From a virus: 44,278 nucleotides of DNA. The position numbers and the translations under genes were made by a program. The stretch is taken from positions 1-44,278 of the IMG/VR virus record IMGVR_UViG_3300017971_000107; one strand, written 5' to 3'. The notes under the pieces are model-generated. The model was not told the DNA's origin. It did no database searches and saw nothing but the letters and a program-made list of their open reading frames with translations. The stretch's first letter is position 1; each line of letters starts with the position of its first letter. Below, in pieces: positions 1-7,321 of this stretch.

Positions 1-123
1 CTCCTTCGCGGTGTGTCGACCGGCTCTGATGCTCTCATGGAGCTCATGAGCGAGCTTGGAGGATCGGTGTATGACATCGAAGAGACCGAAGCCCCAGAGC
101 TCGAAGATACAGAGCGGGAGCCC
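1..123. repeat. Terminal direct repeat, left copy (circular-genome overlap)
   Basis: The first 123 bases are identical to 44156-44278. The repeat lies inside a coding sequence that continues in the same frame across the join, so the unit genome is about 44155 bp and the contig is circularly closed. This is most simply an assembly overlap from a circular or circularly permuted genome. A true short terminal repeat of the packaged DNA cannot be excluded from sequence alone. Confidence 0.95.
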
Positions 124-282
124 TACCAGCACATCAGCTTCGTCTTGCATGACGACCAGGTCGCCCGCTTAAAGGAAGCCATCGCGAAGGCGAAGGAGCT
201 CCCGCCGCTCGAAGATAGCCCGAGCAAGAACGCCAATTCGAACGCGCTCGCCATGATCGTGGAGGCGTTTCTCGATGGGTAG
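1..282 (+). CDS. ParB-fold protein, C-terminal part (gene continues from 43832)
   Basis: This is the C-terminal portion of the ParB-like protein that begins at 43832. Position 1 is the first base of a codon and equals 44156, so joining the ends gives one protein of about 201 residues. This part holds the acidic tail after the ParB/Srx domain, ending in a segment with HDDQV and a [14 protein letters not shown] motif of the kind that ends ParB-methyltransferase phage proteins. No methyltransferase domain is present here. The GTG at 13 is only an internal codon. The stop at 280-282 overlaps the Mom-like gene start (ATG at 275), implying translational coupling. Confidence 0.85.
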   Translation, partial: LLRGVSTGSDALMELMSELGGSVYDIEETEAPELEDTEREPYQHISFVLHDDQVARLKEAIAKAKELPPLEDSPSKNANSNALAMIVEAFLDG

Positions 283-1004
283 GGCAAAGGATATCAGGAT
301 TAAACCGATCTCGTCGAGCGATGCGAACCGCATCATTCGGCGGCTTCATTATTCGGGCAAGATCGTTCAGAACTCAAAGCTCCATCTCGGGGTGTTTCTC
401 GACGGCAAATGCGGAGGGGCTCTTCAGTTCGGGCCATCGCTCGATAAGCGGAAGACGCTCGGGCTTGTCGAAGGCACGAGTTGGAACGGGATGCTTGAGC
501 TCAACCGGATGGCCCTCGCTGATTGGCTCCCTCGCAATGGAGAGAGCCGGGCGATCTCGCAAGCTATGCGGTTTATCCGCAAGCGATATGCTCATATCGA
601 GTGGGTGCTTTCCTATTCCGATGGCACGCTATGCGGCGACGGCACCATCTATCGGGCGAGCGGCTTTAAGCTCATCGGCATCACGAAGAACAAAAACACA
701 GTGGCTCTCTCCGGCTGGCGATGTCTTGAGCGATATAACGCTCCACTTTCCGCATCTCCCCGTTGTCAAGGAAGCCATGCGGCGGAGCGCAGAAGCCGGG
801 CATCCGGTCGAGCACGACGGCTCGGCTTCGATGCGTCCCTATATCGCGGCGGGGTGGGAGCCCGCGAAGGGCTTCCAGCTTCGCTATATCTACTTCTTGA
901 ACAAAGCCGCCGAAGAGCGGCTCACCGTTCCGGTCTTGCCATTCTCCGCCATTGCGGAGCAAGGAGCCGGAATGTATAAAGGCGAACATGCGTCCGAAGC
1001 ATAG
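275..1004 (+). CDS. mom-like: Mom-like DNA modification protein, split by a one-base frameshift at an A5 run
   Basis: The N-terminal part (275 to about 695) has the layout of the phage Mu Mom family, a GNAT-like fold that adds a methylcarbamoyl group to adenine: LHYSG, an [16 protein letters not shown] strand, LELNRMAL, then [19 protein letters not shown]. This frame reads on to 979 but turns into Arg/Ala-rich nonsense. The expected C-terminus ([14 protein letters not shown], then [20 protein letters not shown]) is in the +1 frame and stops at 1004. The two parts join as one protein of about 242 residues if one A is removed from the A5 run at 692-696. Whether this is an assembly indel, a mutation, programmed slippage or phase variation is open. 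It lies between ParB-fold and terminase genes, a context I associate with Mom-like genes. No Com-like regulator is seen. The family assignment comes from recognised motifs, not a search. Confidence 0.7.
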
Positions 1005-1486
1005 TGGCGATGCGCTCGATATCCAATCGAGAGAGGGCGGTGCGATGCCGACCCGGACGCTCCAATCATTCGGCGGCTTTCATGAAGCGAAGCGACTTGG
1101 TCTTATTGGAACGAGCGATGAGAAACCAGTGGGAGATCCCAGAAAGCGTTATGGCGGCTCTTCCCGCCGTTCTTTGTAATATCATCACCGATCCAGAGAC
1201 GCCCGCGACGCCCCGTATCAGGGCCATCAGAACGCTTATGGTGATGCGGGAGCAGAACCAGCTTCAAGGGCTCGACCTCGCGGAGTATCATCTGCACGTG
1301 CATCGCGAGGGGGATATCTCGCTTCTTGATCTATTGGAGGAAGCTCGCCGTGATCCCGAAGTTATCCGAAAGCTCGAAGATAACGCTGACGAGATTCGGA
1401 GTCAGATCGGGGAGCCCGATCCTTTGGGCGGAGCACGCGAGCCGGGGGGCGTTCATTCGGAGGGATCATCTTCGGGCGATCAGTGA
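1004..1486 (+). CDS. Putative small terminase subunit or terminase-associated protein
   Basis: A 160-residue protein immediately before the large terminase, overlapping it by about 160 bases. A helical core from about residue 27 (KRSDLVLLERAMRNQW, then many Ala/Leu/Arg) resembles small proteins found before terminases in planctomycete-type elements. The role in DNA recognition for packaging is inferred from position only. The start is uncertain: GTG 1004 overlaps the upstream stop (TAGTG), ATG 1010 is next, and ATG 1082 would begin exactly at the conserved core; none has a good ribosome binding site. The C-terminus is Gly/Glu-rich. Confidence 0.5.
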   Translation: MAMRSISNRERAVRCRPGRSNHSAAFMKRSDLVLLERAMRNQWEIPESVMAALPAVLCNIITDPETPATPRIRAIRTLMVMREQNQLQGLDLAEYHLHVHREGDISLLDLLEEARRDPEVIRKLEDNADEIRSQIGEPDPLGGAREPGGVHSEGSSSGDQ

Positions 1487-2783
1487 GACGATACTCGCGA
1501 TGAAAGAGCGTCTCGTGCCCGAGAGATTACTCGTGATTGACGCCCCGCCGAGACACGGAAAGTCGGAATTTTGCTCAAAATATCTCCCGTCTTGGCACGT
1601 CGGAACCTATCCAAACGAGCGAGTGATTCTCGGCTCTTATGGCTCCGATCTCTCGAAGGGCTTCGGGCGAGCCGCTCGCGACCTCATCGCCGAGCATGGT
1701 CGAGACTCCTTCATGACGCACCCCGAGATCGATCCCAATCATCACGCGGGCCATGATTGGAAGCTCAAGAACCGCACGGGCGGAATGTACTCCGTTGGCA
1801 AAGAGGGAGCAATCACGGGGCGGGGGTGCGGCTTGCTCATTATCGACGACCCGATCAAGAACAACGAGAACGCAATGAGCGAAGCCTTCCGCGAAGGGCT
1901 TTGGTCATGGTATCAATCGACCGCTCTAACCCGGCTTGAGCCGGGCGGCATCGCCGTGATTATCCAAACGCGATGGCATCGCGACGATCTCGCGGGGCGG
2001 ATCCTCCGAGCGAGCGAGAGCGGCGACGGGCCCCCCGCTCGGCACCTGCACTTCCCTGCGCTCGCGGAGGAAGCCGACCCGCTCGGGCGGGAGCCGGGCG
2101 AACCGCTTTGGCCCGAGCGATTCTCTCGCGAGGACCTTGAGCGGATTCGGCACGGGCTTAGCTCCTATTGGTGGCAAGCTCTGTATTGTGGGCGACCGTC
2201 TCAGAGCGACCGCTCGCAATGGCCCGAAGGCTACTTCGACGGCATATGGATTGATCGGGCCCCGCCCGTTGAATGTTCCGTCGTTGTCGTCGATCCCTCG
2301 CTCGGGAAGGCGGCGAAGAGCGGGGATTATTCCGCGATTATATGGGCGGGGCGAGCGAAGACCCGCGATGGATACAAGGTGGTGGTCGATTGCGATCTTG
2401 AGCGACGCCCCCCCGGGCAGATAGCGAGAGACACCGTGGCGATTGCCGCGAGCCGCCGAGCGAATCGGATCGGCTATGAGGCGAACGGCTTTCAAAGCAT
2501 GATGGGCAACGAGATCTTGGCGGCTCTCGACGCCGCTCGGCTCCCGCATATGCCGCTTCTCGGCATTCAGAACAGCATCAACAAGGAGCTTCGCATTGTG
2601 GATTGGCTCGATCCCTATTTGCGAAACCACGATATTCTCTTTATCGATTCTCCGGGCTCTCGGCTCTGCGTCGAGCAGCTTCGAGACTTCCCTCATGCCG
2701 ATCATGACGACGGTCCCGATGCCTTGCAAATGGCCCTTGAGCTCCTTCGCGATCTTTGTTTCGACTTACAAACGGGGACTTGA
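1326..2783 (+). CDS. terL: Phage terminase large subunit (ATPase plus nuclease)
   Basis: The DNA-packaging motor. It has Walker A APPRHGKSE near residues 73-81, Walker B LLIIDDP near 171-176, and the RNase H-like nuclease acidic residues in VVVVDPSLGK (about 320), YEANGF and HDDGPDAL (about 460). At 485 residues it has normal family length. The TTG at 1326 is the furthest upstream start, weakly preceded by GAGGGGG. The His-containing helix before Walker A lies upstream of the first in-frame ATG (1500), so an ATG start would cut the domain. The gene therefore overlaps the preceding one in another frame. It heads the virion structural block. Confidence 0.92.
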   Translation: MIYWRKLAVIPKLSESSKITLTRFGVRSGSPILWAEHASRGAFIRRDHLRAISETILAMKERLVPERLLVIDAPPRHGKSEFCSKYLPSWHVGTYPNERVILGSYGSDLSKGFGRAARDLIAEHGRDSFMTHPEIDPNHHAGHDWKLKNRTGGMYSVGKEGAITGRGCGLLIIDDPIKNNENAMSEAFREGLWSWYQSTALTRLEPGGIAVIIQTRWHRDDLAGRILRASESGDGPPARHLHFPALAEEADPLGREPGEPLWPERFSREDLERIRHGLSSYWWQALYCGRPSQSDRSQWPEGYFDGIWIDRAPPVECSVVVVDPSLGKAAKSGDYSAIIWAGRAKTRDGYKVVVDCDLERRPPGQIARDTVAIAASRRANRIGYEANGFQSMMGNEILAALDAARLPHMPLLGIQNSINKELRIVDWLDPYLRNHDILFIDSPGSRLCVEQLRDFPHADHDDGPDALQMALELLRDLCFDLQTGT

Positions 2784-2784
2784 T

Positions 2785-2997
2785 ATGACATCGGGACGCA
2801 ATATCTCGGAAGCGATGATAGCAGAGATCCGTCGGCTTCGGCTCGGCGGAATGACGATACGGGAGATCGCGAGGGTCACCGGGGTAACAAAGAACACCGT
2901 GGCAAAATATACAAAATTCTCCGAAATCGGCTTCCAAAATGGTACAGCTTCCGAGTACCATACCCCGCATGAGCGAGAATCTCCAAGGGAAAGTTGA
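2785..2997 (+). CDS. Small helix-turn-helix protein between terminase and portal
   Basis: A 70-residue protein with a resolvase/Hin-type HTH: IAEIRRLRLGGMTIREIARV, then a turn and TKNTVAKYTK recognition helix. The tail after residue 48 is polar and overlaps the start of the portal gene. It begins one base after the terminase stop. A DNA-binding role (packaging-site recognition or regulation) is possible; it could act as the small terminase if the protein at 1004 does not. The ribosome binding site is weak (GGGGAC). Confidence 0.6.
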   Translation: MTSGRNISEAMIAEIRRLRLGGMTIREIARVTGVTKNTVAKYTKFSEIGFQNGTASEYHTPHERESPRES

Positions 2998-4564
2998 CGA
3001 ACTGAAGCTCGAAAAAGAGCGGCTCCTTCTCGAAAAGGAGATCGCCGTGCTCGACTCCGCTCCGCAAGAGCGGGTGGTCCAGGAAGCCGCCCTCTATAGC
3101 TCCATGCGATACGCGGACATGAGCGGTCGCCACTGGGACGAGGACCCTCGCGGCTCCGATCTCGATAGCTACTCAGGGCGGAGCAATCCCGAAGACCGCG
3201 ACCGTGGCGATAATCGCCCCATCTGGCAAACGGAGAGCGAGCTCGCCGAGATTCGCGGAGCTTGCCGTATCGTCTCGGCGATCAATGAAGTCGGGATCGG
3301 CATCACCGAAGCCGCAACCAACTACACAATCGGGCAAGGCATCACGGTTGAGATCGGGCTCAAGGGCTCGGCGGGCTCGGGCGCCGAGAGCGAGCTCACG
3401 CTTGCTTGCCAAGCAGTGCTTGACGAGTTCTTCGAGCGGACCGGATTTATCTGCGATGCGGACCGAGAGATATTCAAGCGGGCTTTCCGCGACGGCGAAT
3501 GCTTCGCGGAGCTTCCAGACATCGGCGGCGGGCGATGCGATATCGCTTTCGTCGAGCCTGATTGGATCACCGAGCCCGATGCTCCGCGAGTCGTCGAGGA
3601 CTTCTTCGGCTGGCCCTCCTATGACTGGAAGTATGGCATCGCATCCCCTTGGGGGAGAGCTCGCCGATCATGCCCTCATTATGGATTCTTCGTCTCGGAG
3701 CAACCGGGCGATTGGGACGTTGTTGCTTCCGACGCGATGCTCTATTATCGCCGCAATGTCGACCGCAATGTGCGACGCGGGCTCTCCGATCTCTATCCAT
3801 GCATCCGCGAGTTTGCCGCTTCCGAGCGACTGCTTGGCAATTCCTTGGTCGGGGCATCGGCTCAAGCGGCAATCGCATATATCCGTCAATACAATCCGGG
3901 CACCAACGACTCGCAGATGCGAGACGTGCGGTCGAGCTTGACAGCGGAAGCCGGAACCGATCCGACGACGGGCAACAGCCGTCGAGCCGCCCCGAGCCGC
4001 CCGGGGACGGTGCTCGATATCAAGGGGGCGGACTATCTGTATGGCCCGCTCGGGCAACCGCAAGGGCGGAATTATATCGAGATCCTGCAAGCAGGGCTCC
4101 GGGTCATCGGCACGCGGTGGAATATGCCTGAGTACATGGTATCGGGCGATGCGAGCAACGGCAACTTCGCGAGCACGCTTGTCGCGGAAGCCCCCTTTAC
4201 GAAATACATCGAGGTGCAGCAAGCTCAAATCATCAATCAAGCCTATCTGCCGCTTGTTTGGCGAGTGCTTGCCATCGCATCGGCGGCGGGGCGGCTCCCG
4301 CCGATCGAGGTGCTTCGGTCTCAGCTATCCGTCAACGTCACATTGCCGACCGTTGCGGTCCGCAATCGGATCGAAGAGCATACAATCAATCAGTCCTTGC
4401 ACGATAATGGCATTATGAGCAAGCCCACGTGGGCGGCGAAGGAAGGGCTTGACCTGGACGATGAGCGGGAGAGCGGAGCGGTCGCGATCAATGCGGCAAC
4501 GCCCGCCCCGCCCATGATGGAGTCGATAGCGAATTGTTCGAGAGGGTGGGGGGGCTACCCCTGA
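2969..4564 (+). CDS. Portal protein
   Basis: Position directly after the terminase, length (about 531 residues) and sequence fit a dodecameric portal, the vertex through which DNA enters the capsid. An N-terminal charged coiled coil (residues 1-35, rich in KLEKERLLLEKE) is followed by an alpha/beta body. The region near VLDIKGADYLYGPLG and the RWNMPEYMVSGDASNGNFAS segment match the lambda/SPP1-type portal crown and clip pattern I recognise. ATG 2939 is an alternative start adding 10 residues; neither start has a good ribosome binding site. The stop overlaps the next start as TGATG. Confidence 0.8.
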   Translation: MSENLQGKVDELKLEKERLLLEKEIAVLDSAPQERVVQEAALYSSMRYADMSGRHWDEDPRGSDLDSYSGRSNPEDRDRGDNRPIWQTESELAEIRGACRIVSAINEVGIGITEAATNYTIGQGITVEIGLKGSAGSGAESELTLACQAVLDEFFERTGFICDADREIFKRAFRDGECFAELPDIGGGRCDIAFVEPDWITEPDAPRVVEDFFGWPSYDWKYGIASPWGRARRSCPHYGFFVSEQPGDWDVVASDAMLYYRRNVDRNVRRGLSDLYPCIREFAASERLLGNSLVGASAQAAIAYIRQYNPGTNDSQMRDVRSSLTAEAGTDPTTGNSRRAAPSRPGTVLDIKGADYLYGPLGQPQGRNYIEILQAGLRVIGTRWNMPEYMVSGDASNGNFASTLVAEAPFTKYIEVQQAQIINQAYLPLVWRVLAIASAAGRLPPIEVLRSQLSVNVTLPTVAVRNRIEEHTINQSLHDNGIMSKPTWAAKEGLDLDDERESGAVAINAATPAPPMMESIANCSRGWGGYP

Positions 4565-5322
4565 TGCCCGACATCCCAGAGAGGACGCGGAAAGAGCAAC
4601 AGATTGCAACGCCGCTCGGCGGGCTGTTCGCCGAAGCGGCTCTTGACCTCCAAGCGAGGACGCCGATCGATTGGGATCGGTTCGCCGATCGCGTGGTGAT
4701 GATTTTGCAGCCTACTCTTTCCGAGACTTTCTCGGAGACGCTCATCCTTTTGATGATGCAAGACGAAGCGGCGGCTCGCGTCGGTGGCTTGCATCATGAA
4801 GCGGCGGGCAGGGCGGGCGAATGGGCAACAGCGGCGAGCCGTCAGCTTGCCGACAACATAGCAAAGAACATAAAGCGAGACCTCGAAGGTGGCGACGCTC
4901 CCCGAGTGGCCCTCAATCAGGCTCGGGCGAACGCGATTGCCGCAACGCAGGTGACCCAAGCGGGCTCGCTCGGCGAACAGCGAGCGGTTGAGATAATCAG
5001 GCGGGCAAGAGCGGCGGCTTCGCAGATTGAAGACGACGCCTTCATTATCCCGCCCGACTTGATGGCGGTTGATACGGCGGCTCTCAGCGTTGCCGAGCTC
5101 CCGCCCGATGCAACGCCCGCGATGGTGGCGGCTTGGATCGCCTTTAACAACGTCGACGACTTAACGGCATATTGGAACGCATACAACGACTCGCGGACAT
5201 GCCCCGTTTGCTCGGCTCTCGATGGCAAGCCCGAGAGCTATTGGATCGCGGACTACCCTACTGGCCCTCCGGCTCATCCCAATTGTCGGTGCTGGAAAGA
5301 CTACAAGATAGGTGAAATATGA
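4564..5322 (+). CDS. Phage head morphogenesis protein (Mu F / SPP1 gp7-like minor capsid)
   Basis: A 252-residue protein following the portal. The C-terminus carries the family metal-binding signature: CPVC at Cys213 and Cys216, then HPNCRCW with His238, Cys241 and Cys243. The body is helical with ATQVTQAGSLGEQRAVE in the middle. Members associate with the portal and are needed for DNA ejection or capsid assembly. ATG 4564 overlaps the portal stop (TGATG) and follows GAGGGTGGGGG; an upstream TTG at 4534 is less likely. Confidence 0.85.
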   Translation: MPDIPERTRKEQQIATPLGGLFAEAALDLQARTPIDWDRFADRVVMILQPTLSETFSETLILLMMQDEAAARVGGLHHEAAGRAGEWATAASRQLADNIAKNIKRDLEGGDAPRVALNQARANAIAATQVTQAGSLGEQRAVEIIRRARAAASQIEDDAFIIPPDLMAVDTAALSVAELPPDATPAMVAAWIAFNNVDDLTAYWNAYNDSRTCPVCSALDGKPESYWIADYPTGPPAHPNCRCWKDYKIGEI

Positions 5323-6446
5323 CACAGCGAGTTAAGCTCAAGGAGCATGCCCTCTCTGAAGGGCTCTCGGTCGATCGAGAAGCGGGCGTCATTCGCGGCG
5401 TGCGCGTGCTCGGCTCGGACTCGAAGAACGGGCGGAGATACACAGATAAGGCGATGGGAGAAGCTCGCGAGCTCTATGAGGGGCGACGAGTGAATCTCGA
5501 TCACCCCTCTCCGCAGAACGCCGCAACCGATCGCCCGGTCGTTGATACATTCGGAGTGCTCAAGGATTGCAGGATCAAGGAAGGGGCGGTCTTCGCCGAC
5601 CTTCATTACCTTAGCTCGCATCCCTACGCGGAGTTTCTGCTTGAGCGAGCCGAGAAGATGCCCGAGACGTTCGGGCTATCTCATAACGCGGACGGTATTG
5701 TCTCGCCGCAGAAAGACGGTACGCTCATCGTCGAGTCCGTCGTCGAAGTCTATTCGGTCGATCTCGTTGGAACGCCCGCAACAAATAGCGGGCTCTTCGA
5801 GTCGGTCGCAGCAAAGGAGCCGAAGCCAATGAAAGCGATTACCCTACTCAGAAAGAACGCTCGCCATCCGGTCGCAGACCGCTTGCTTAAGCTCTTCGAG
5901 CAAGAGGGCGAAGCACCCGAAGCCGCCGAAGCGGTCGCGATGGACGCGGAAGTTGCGGCGGAAGAAGTCGCAGCCGTCGAGGAAGCGAGCCCCGAAGAGC
6001 AGGTCGACATGGCGTTCAAGGCAATGGTCTTGAAGATCGTCGAAGATTCCTCGCTCGATGCGGCGGCGAAGATCGAGAAGATCGGAGCCCTCCTGACGAA
6101 GCAAGAGGAAGTACAGGCCGCCGTCGCCGATGCGGGCGCCGAAGCAGGGGGCGGGAGCGAGGAAGTCGCCGAGTCCGCTCGCATCCTTCGCCGCATGAGC
6201 CGAAAGCTCGACCGATTGGAGAAGCGCGACACCGCCCGGTCCTTGCTCGAAGAGCACGGGCTTTTGGGCATCGATGCGGACCGCCGAGCCTTGCTCGAGC
6301 AGCAAGCCGACGAGACCGCAATGCTGGCTCTCATCGAGTCGTGGCCCCCGAGCGTTCGCCGCGCGGCGAAGCCGAAGGTCGGGCGAGCCGCACAGAAGGG
6401 CAGCGGCGGATACCGTTCCCTGACCGAAGGACTCAAGCGAGACTAG
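5319..6446 (+). CDS. Prohead maturation protease with C-terminal scaffold
   Basis: A 375-residue protein. Residues 1-165 form a herpesvirus/phage-type prohead serine protease: probable catalytic His62 in NLDHPS and Ser121 in FGLSHNAD, after a segment reading HPYAEFLLERAEKMPETF. Residues 170-375 are Ala/Glu-rich, predicted helical and coiled, as expected of a scaffolding core (RILRRMSRKLDRLEKR). Protease cleavage of scaffold and capsid matures the prohead. The scaffold part also has its own translation start at 5829. The gene overlaps the upstream gene by 4 bases (ATGA). Confidence 0.85.
   Translation: MTQRVKLKEHALSEGLSVDREAGVIRGVRVLGSDSKNGRRYTDKAMGEARELYEGRRVNLDHPSPQNAATDRPVVDTFGVLKDCRIKEGAVFADLHYLSSHPYAEFLLERAEKMPETFGLSHNADGIVSPQKDGTLIVESVVEVYSVDLVGTPATNSGLFESVAAKEPKPMKAITLLRKNARHPVADRLLKLFEQEGEAPEAAEAVAMDAEVAAEEVAAVEEASPEEQVDMAFKAMVLKIVEDSSLDAAAKIEKIGALLTKQEEVQAAVADAGAEAGGGSEEVAESARILRRMSRKLDRLEKRDTARSLLEEHGLLGIDADRRALLEQQADETAMLALIESWPPSVRRAAKPKVGRAAQKGSGGYRSLTEGLKRD
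5829..6446 (+). CDS. Internal in-frame scaffold protein (lambda Nu3-like)
   Basis: Inside the protease gene an ATG at 5829 is preceded by AAGGAG at 5814-5819 with a 9-base spacer, the strongest internal ribosome binding site of this ORF. Initiation there gives a 205-residue acidic, coiled scaffold alone, starting MKAITLLRKNARHPVADRL. This copies the lambda C/Nu3 arrangement, where protease and scaffold share a C-terminus and the free scaffold is made in excess. Inferred from the start site and domain border. Confidence 0.65.
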   Translation: MKAITLLRKNARHPVADRLLKLFEQEGEAPEAAEAVAMDAEVAAEEVAAVEEASPEEQVDMAFKAMVLKIVEDSSLDAAAKIEKIGALLTKQEEVQAAVADAGAEAGGGSEEVAESARILRRMSRKLDRLEKRDTARSLLEEHGLLGIDADRRALLEQQADETAMLALIESWPPSVRRAAKPKVGRAAQKGSGGYRSLTEGLKRD

Positions 6447-6473
6447 CGTCTCAGAACCAGAACATCACCCGGC

Positions 6474-6507
6474 TTGTGGCTCATGGAGCCGCTTAAATGA
6501 GCCACAA
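6474..6507 (+). promoter_or_regulatory. Perfect 11-bp stem-loop before the decoration-like gene
   Basis: TTGTGGCTCAT (6474-6484) and ATGAGCCACAA (6497-6507) are perfect inverted repeats with a 12-base loop. No T-run follows, so it is not a classical terminator. It ends four bases before the AGGAG of the next gene and could be an mRNA processing or stability element, or control the RBS. The ATG in the right arm (6497) has no ribosome binding site and is unlikely to be used. Confidence 0.6.
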
Positions 6508-6523
6508 AATAGGAGACCACAAA

Positions 6524-7261
6524 ATGGTCATGAAGCTGAACCAACTCCCCGATATCGTGAATCTTCTCCCGCTCTATCATATCTTCGTCGATGACTTCGA
6601 CGAGTATGTGAGCGCGGATCGCTGGACGCTCGTCGCAACCGATAGCGGCACCGCGACCGTTGGCGATGCCGCCGACGGTATCATCTCGCTAGCCGCGAGC
6701 GATGGCACCGCAGCCGACAACGATGAGAGCTATCTCAAGGGCACCCACGAGACGTGGCTCATCGCCGACGAGAAGCCGATCGATTTCCGAGCCGTCGTTC
6801 TCTGGACGGAAGCCAACACCGACGACGCGAACGTGATGATCGGGCTCATGAACGGAGTCGCCGCGAACTCGCTTCAAGACAACGGAGCGGGCCCGAAGGC
6901 CGACTTCTCGGGCGCCGTTTTCTACAAGATCGACGGCGGCACGAACTGGAACGTGATGTACTCCGACGGCACAACGCAAACGAGCGCGGAGCTCACGGCA
7001 GCGAACAGCTTGACGGGCGCCGCGATCCCAGCGACAACGGCGGTCGATCACGACCTCGCGATCCAGATTCGCCCGACGAGCTCGGCGAAAGTCGATATCA
7101 TCTTCCTCGTGGATGGCAAGCCGGTCTATAAGATGACCGACAAGACCTATGCCAACGCGGAAGAGATGCAGCTTTGCCTTGCCGTCAAGAATGGCGGAGC
7201 GAACGCGGAAGTTCTGACGTGCGACTTTGTGACGTGCGTGCAGGCTCGAACCGAAACCTAG
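6524..7261 (+). CDS. Putative capsid decoration protein
   Basis: A 245-residue protein between scaffold and major capsid genes, where lambda-like phages encode head decoration proteins. It is Ala/Thr/Asp-rich with alternating hydrophobic strands (VDIIFLVDGKPVYKM; MQLCLAVKNGG) and a DDFDEY plus Trp pattern that suggests a jelly-roll or concanavalin-like beta sandwich. AGGAG at 6511-6515 lies 8 bases before ATG 6524, deciding this start over 6497. It may bind the capsid exterior. The fold is a guess; the position is the firm part. Confidence 0.5.
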   Translation: MVMKLNQLPDIVNLLPLYHIFVDDFDEYVSADRWTLVATDSGTATVGDAADGIISLAASDGTAADNDESYLKGTHETWLIADEKPIDFRAVVLWTEANTDDANVMIGLMNGVAANSLQDNGAGPKADFSGAVFYKIDGGTNWNVMYSDGTTQTSAELTAANSLTGAAIPATTAVDHDLAIQIRPTSSAKVDIIFLVDGKPVYKMTDKTYANAEEMQLCLAVKNGGANAEVLTCDFVTCVQARTET

Positions 7262-7321
7262 CGGAGCTATCGCGGGCGTTCAGCTTCGCGGCTTCAATCC
7301 ATTTCCACAGGAGCGTAGACA

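Noticed and set aside
321-740. Second frame open upstream across the Mom-like gene
   Set aside because: The upstream part of that frame is Ser/Arg-rich nonsense with no Mom similarity; only its end, after about 700, is used.
1926-2729. Long minus-strand ORF opposite the terminase, and many similar minus-strand ORFs
   Set aside because: They lie opposite well-supported genes, lack family motifs and ribosome binding sites, and arise from GC-rich codon bias.
6497-6523. ATG 6497 as start of the decoration-like gene
   Set aside because: It lies inside the stem and has no ribosome binding site, while AGGAG sits before 6524.
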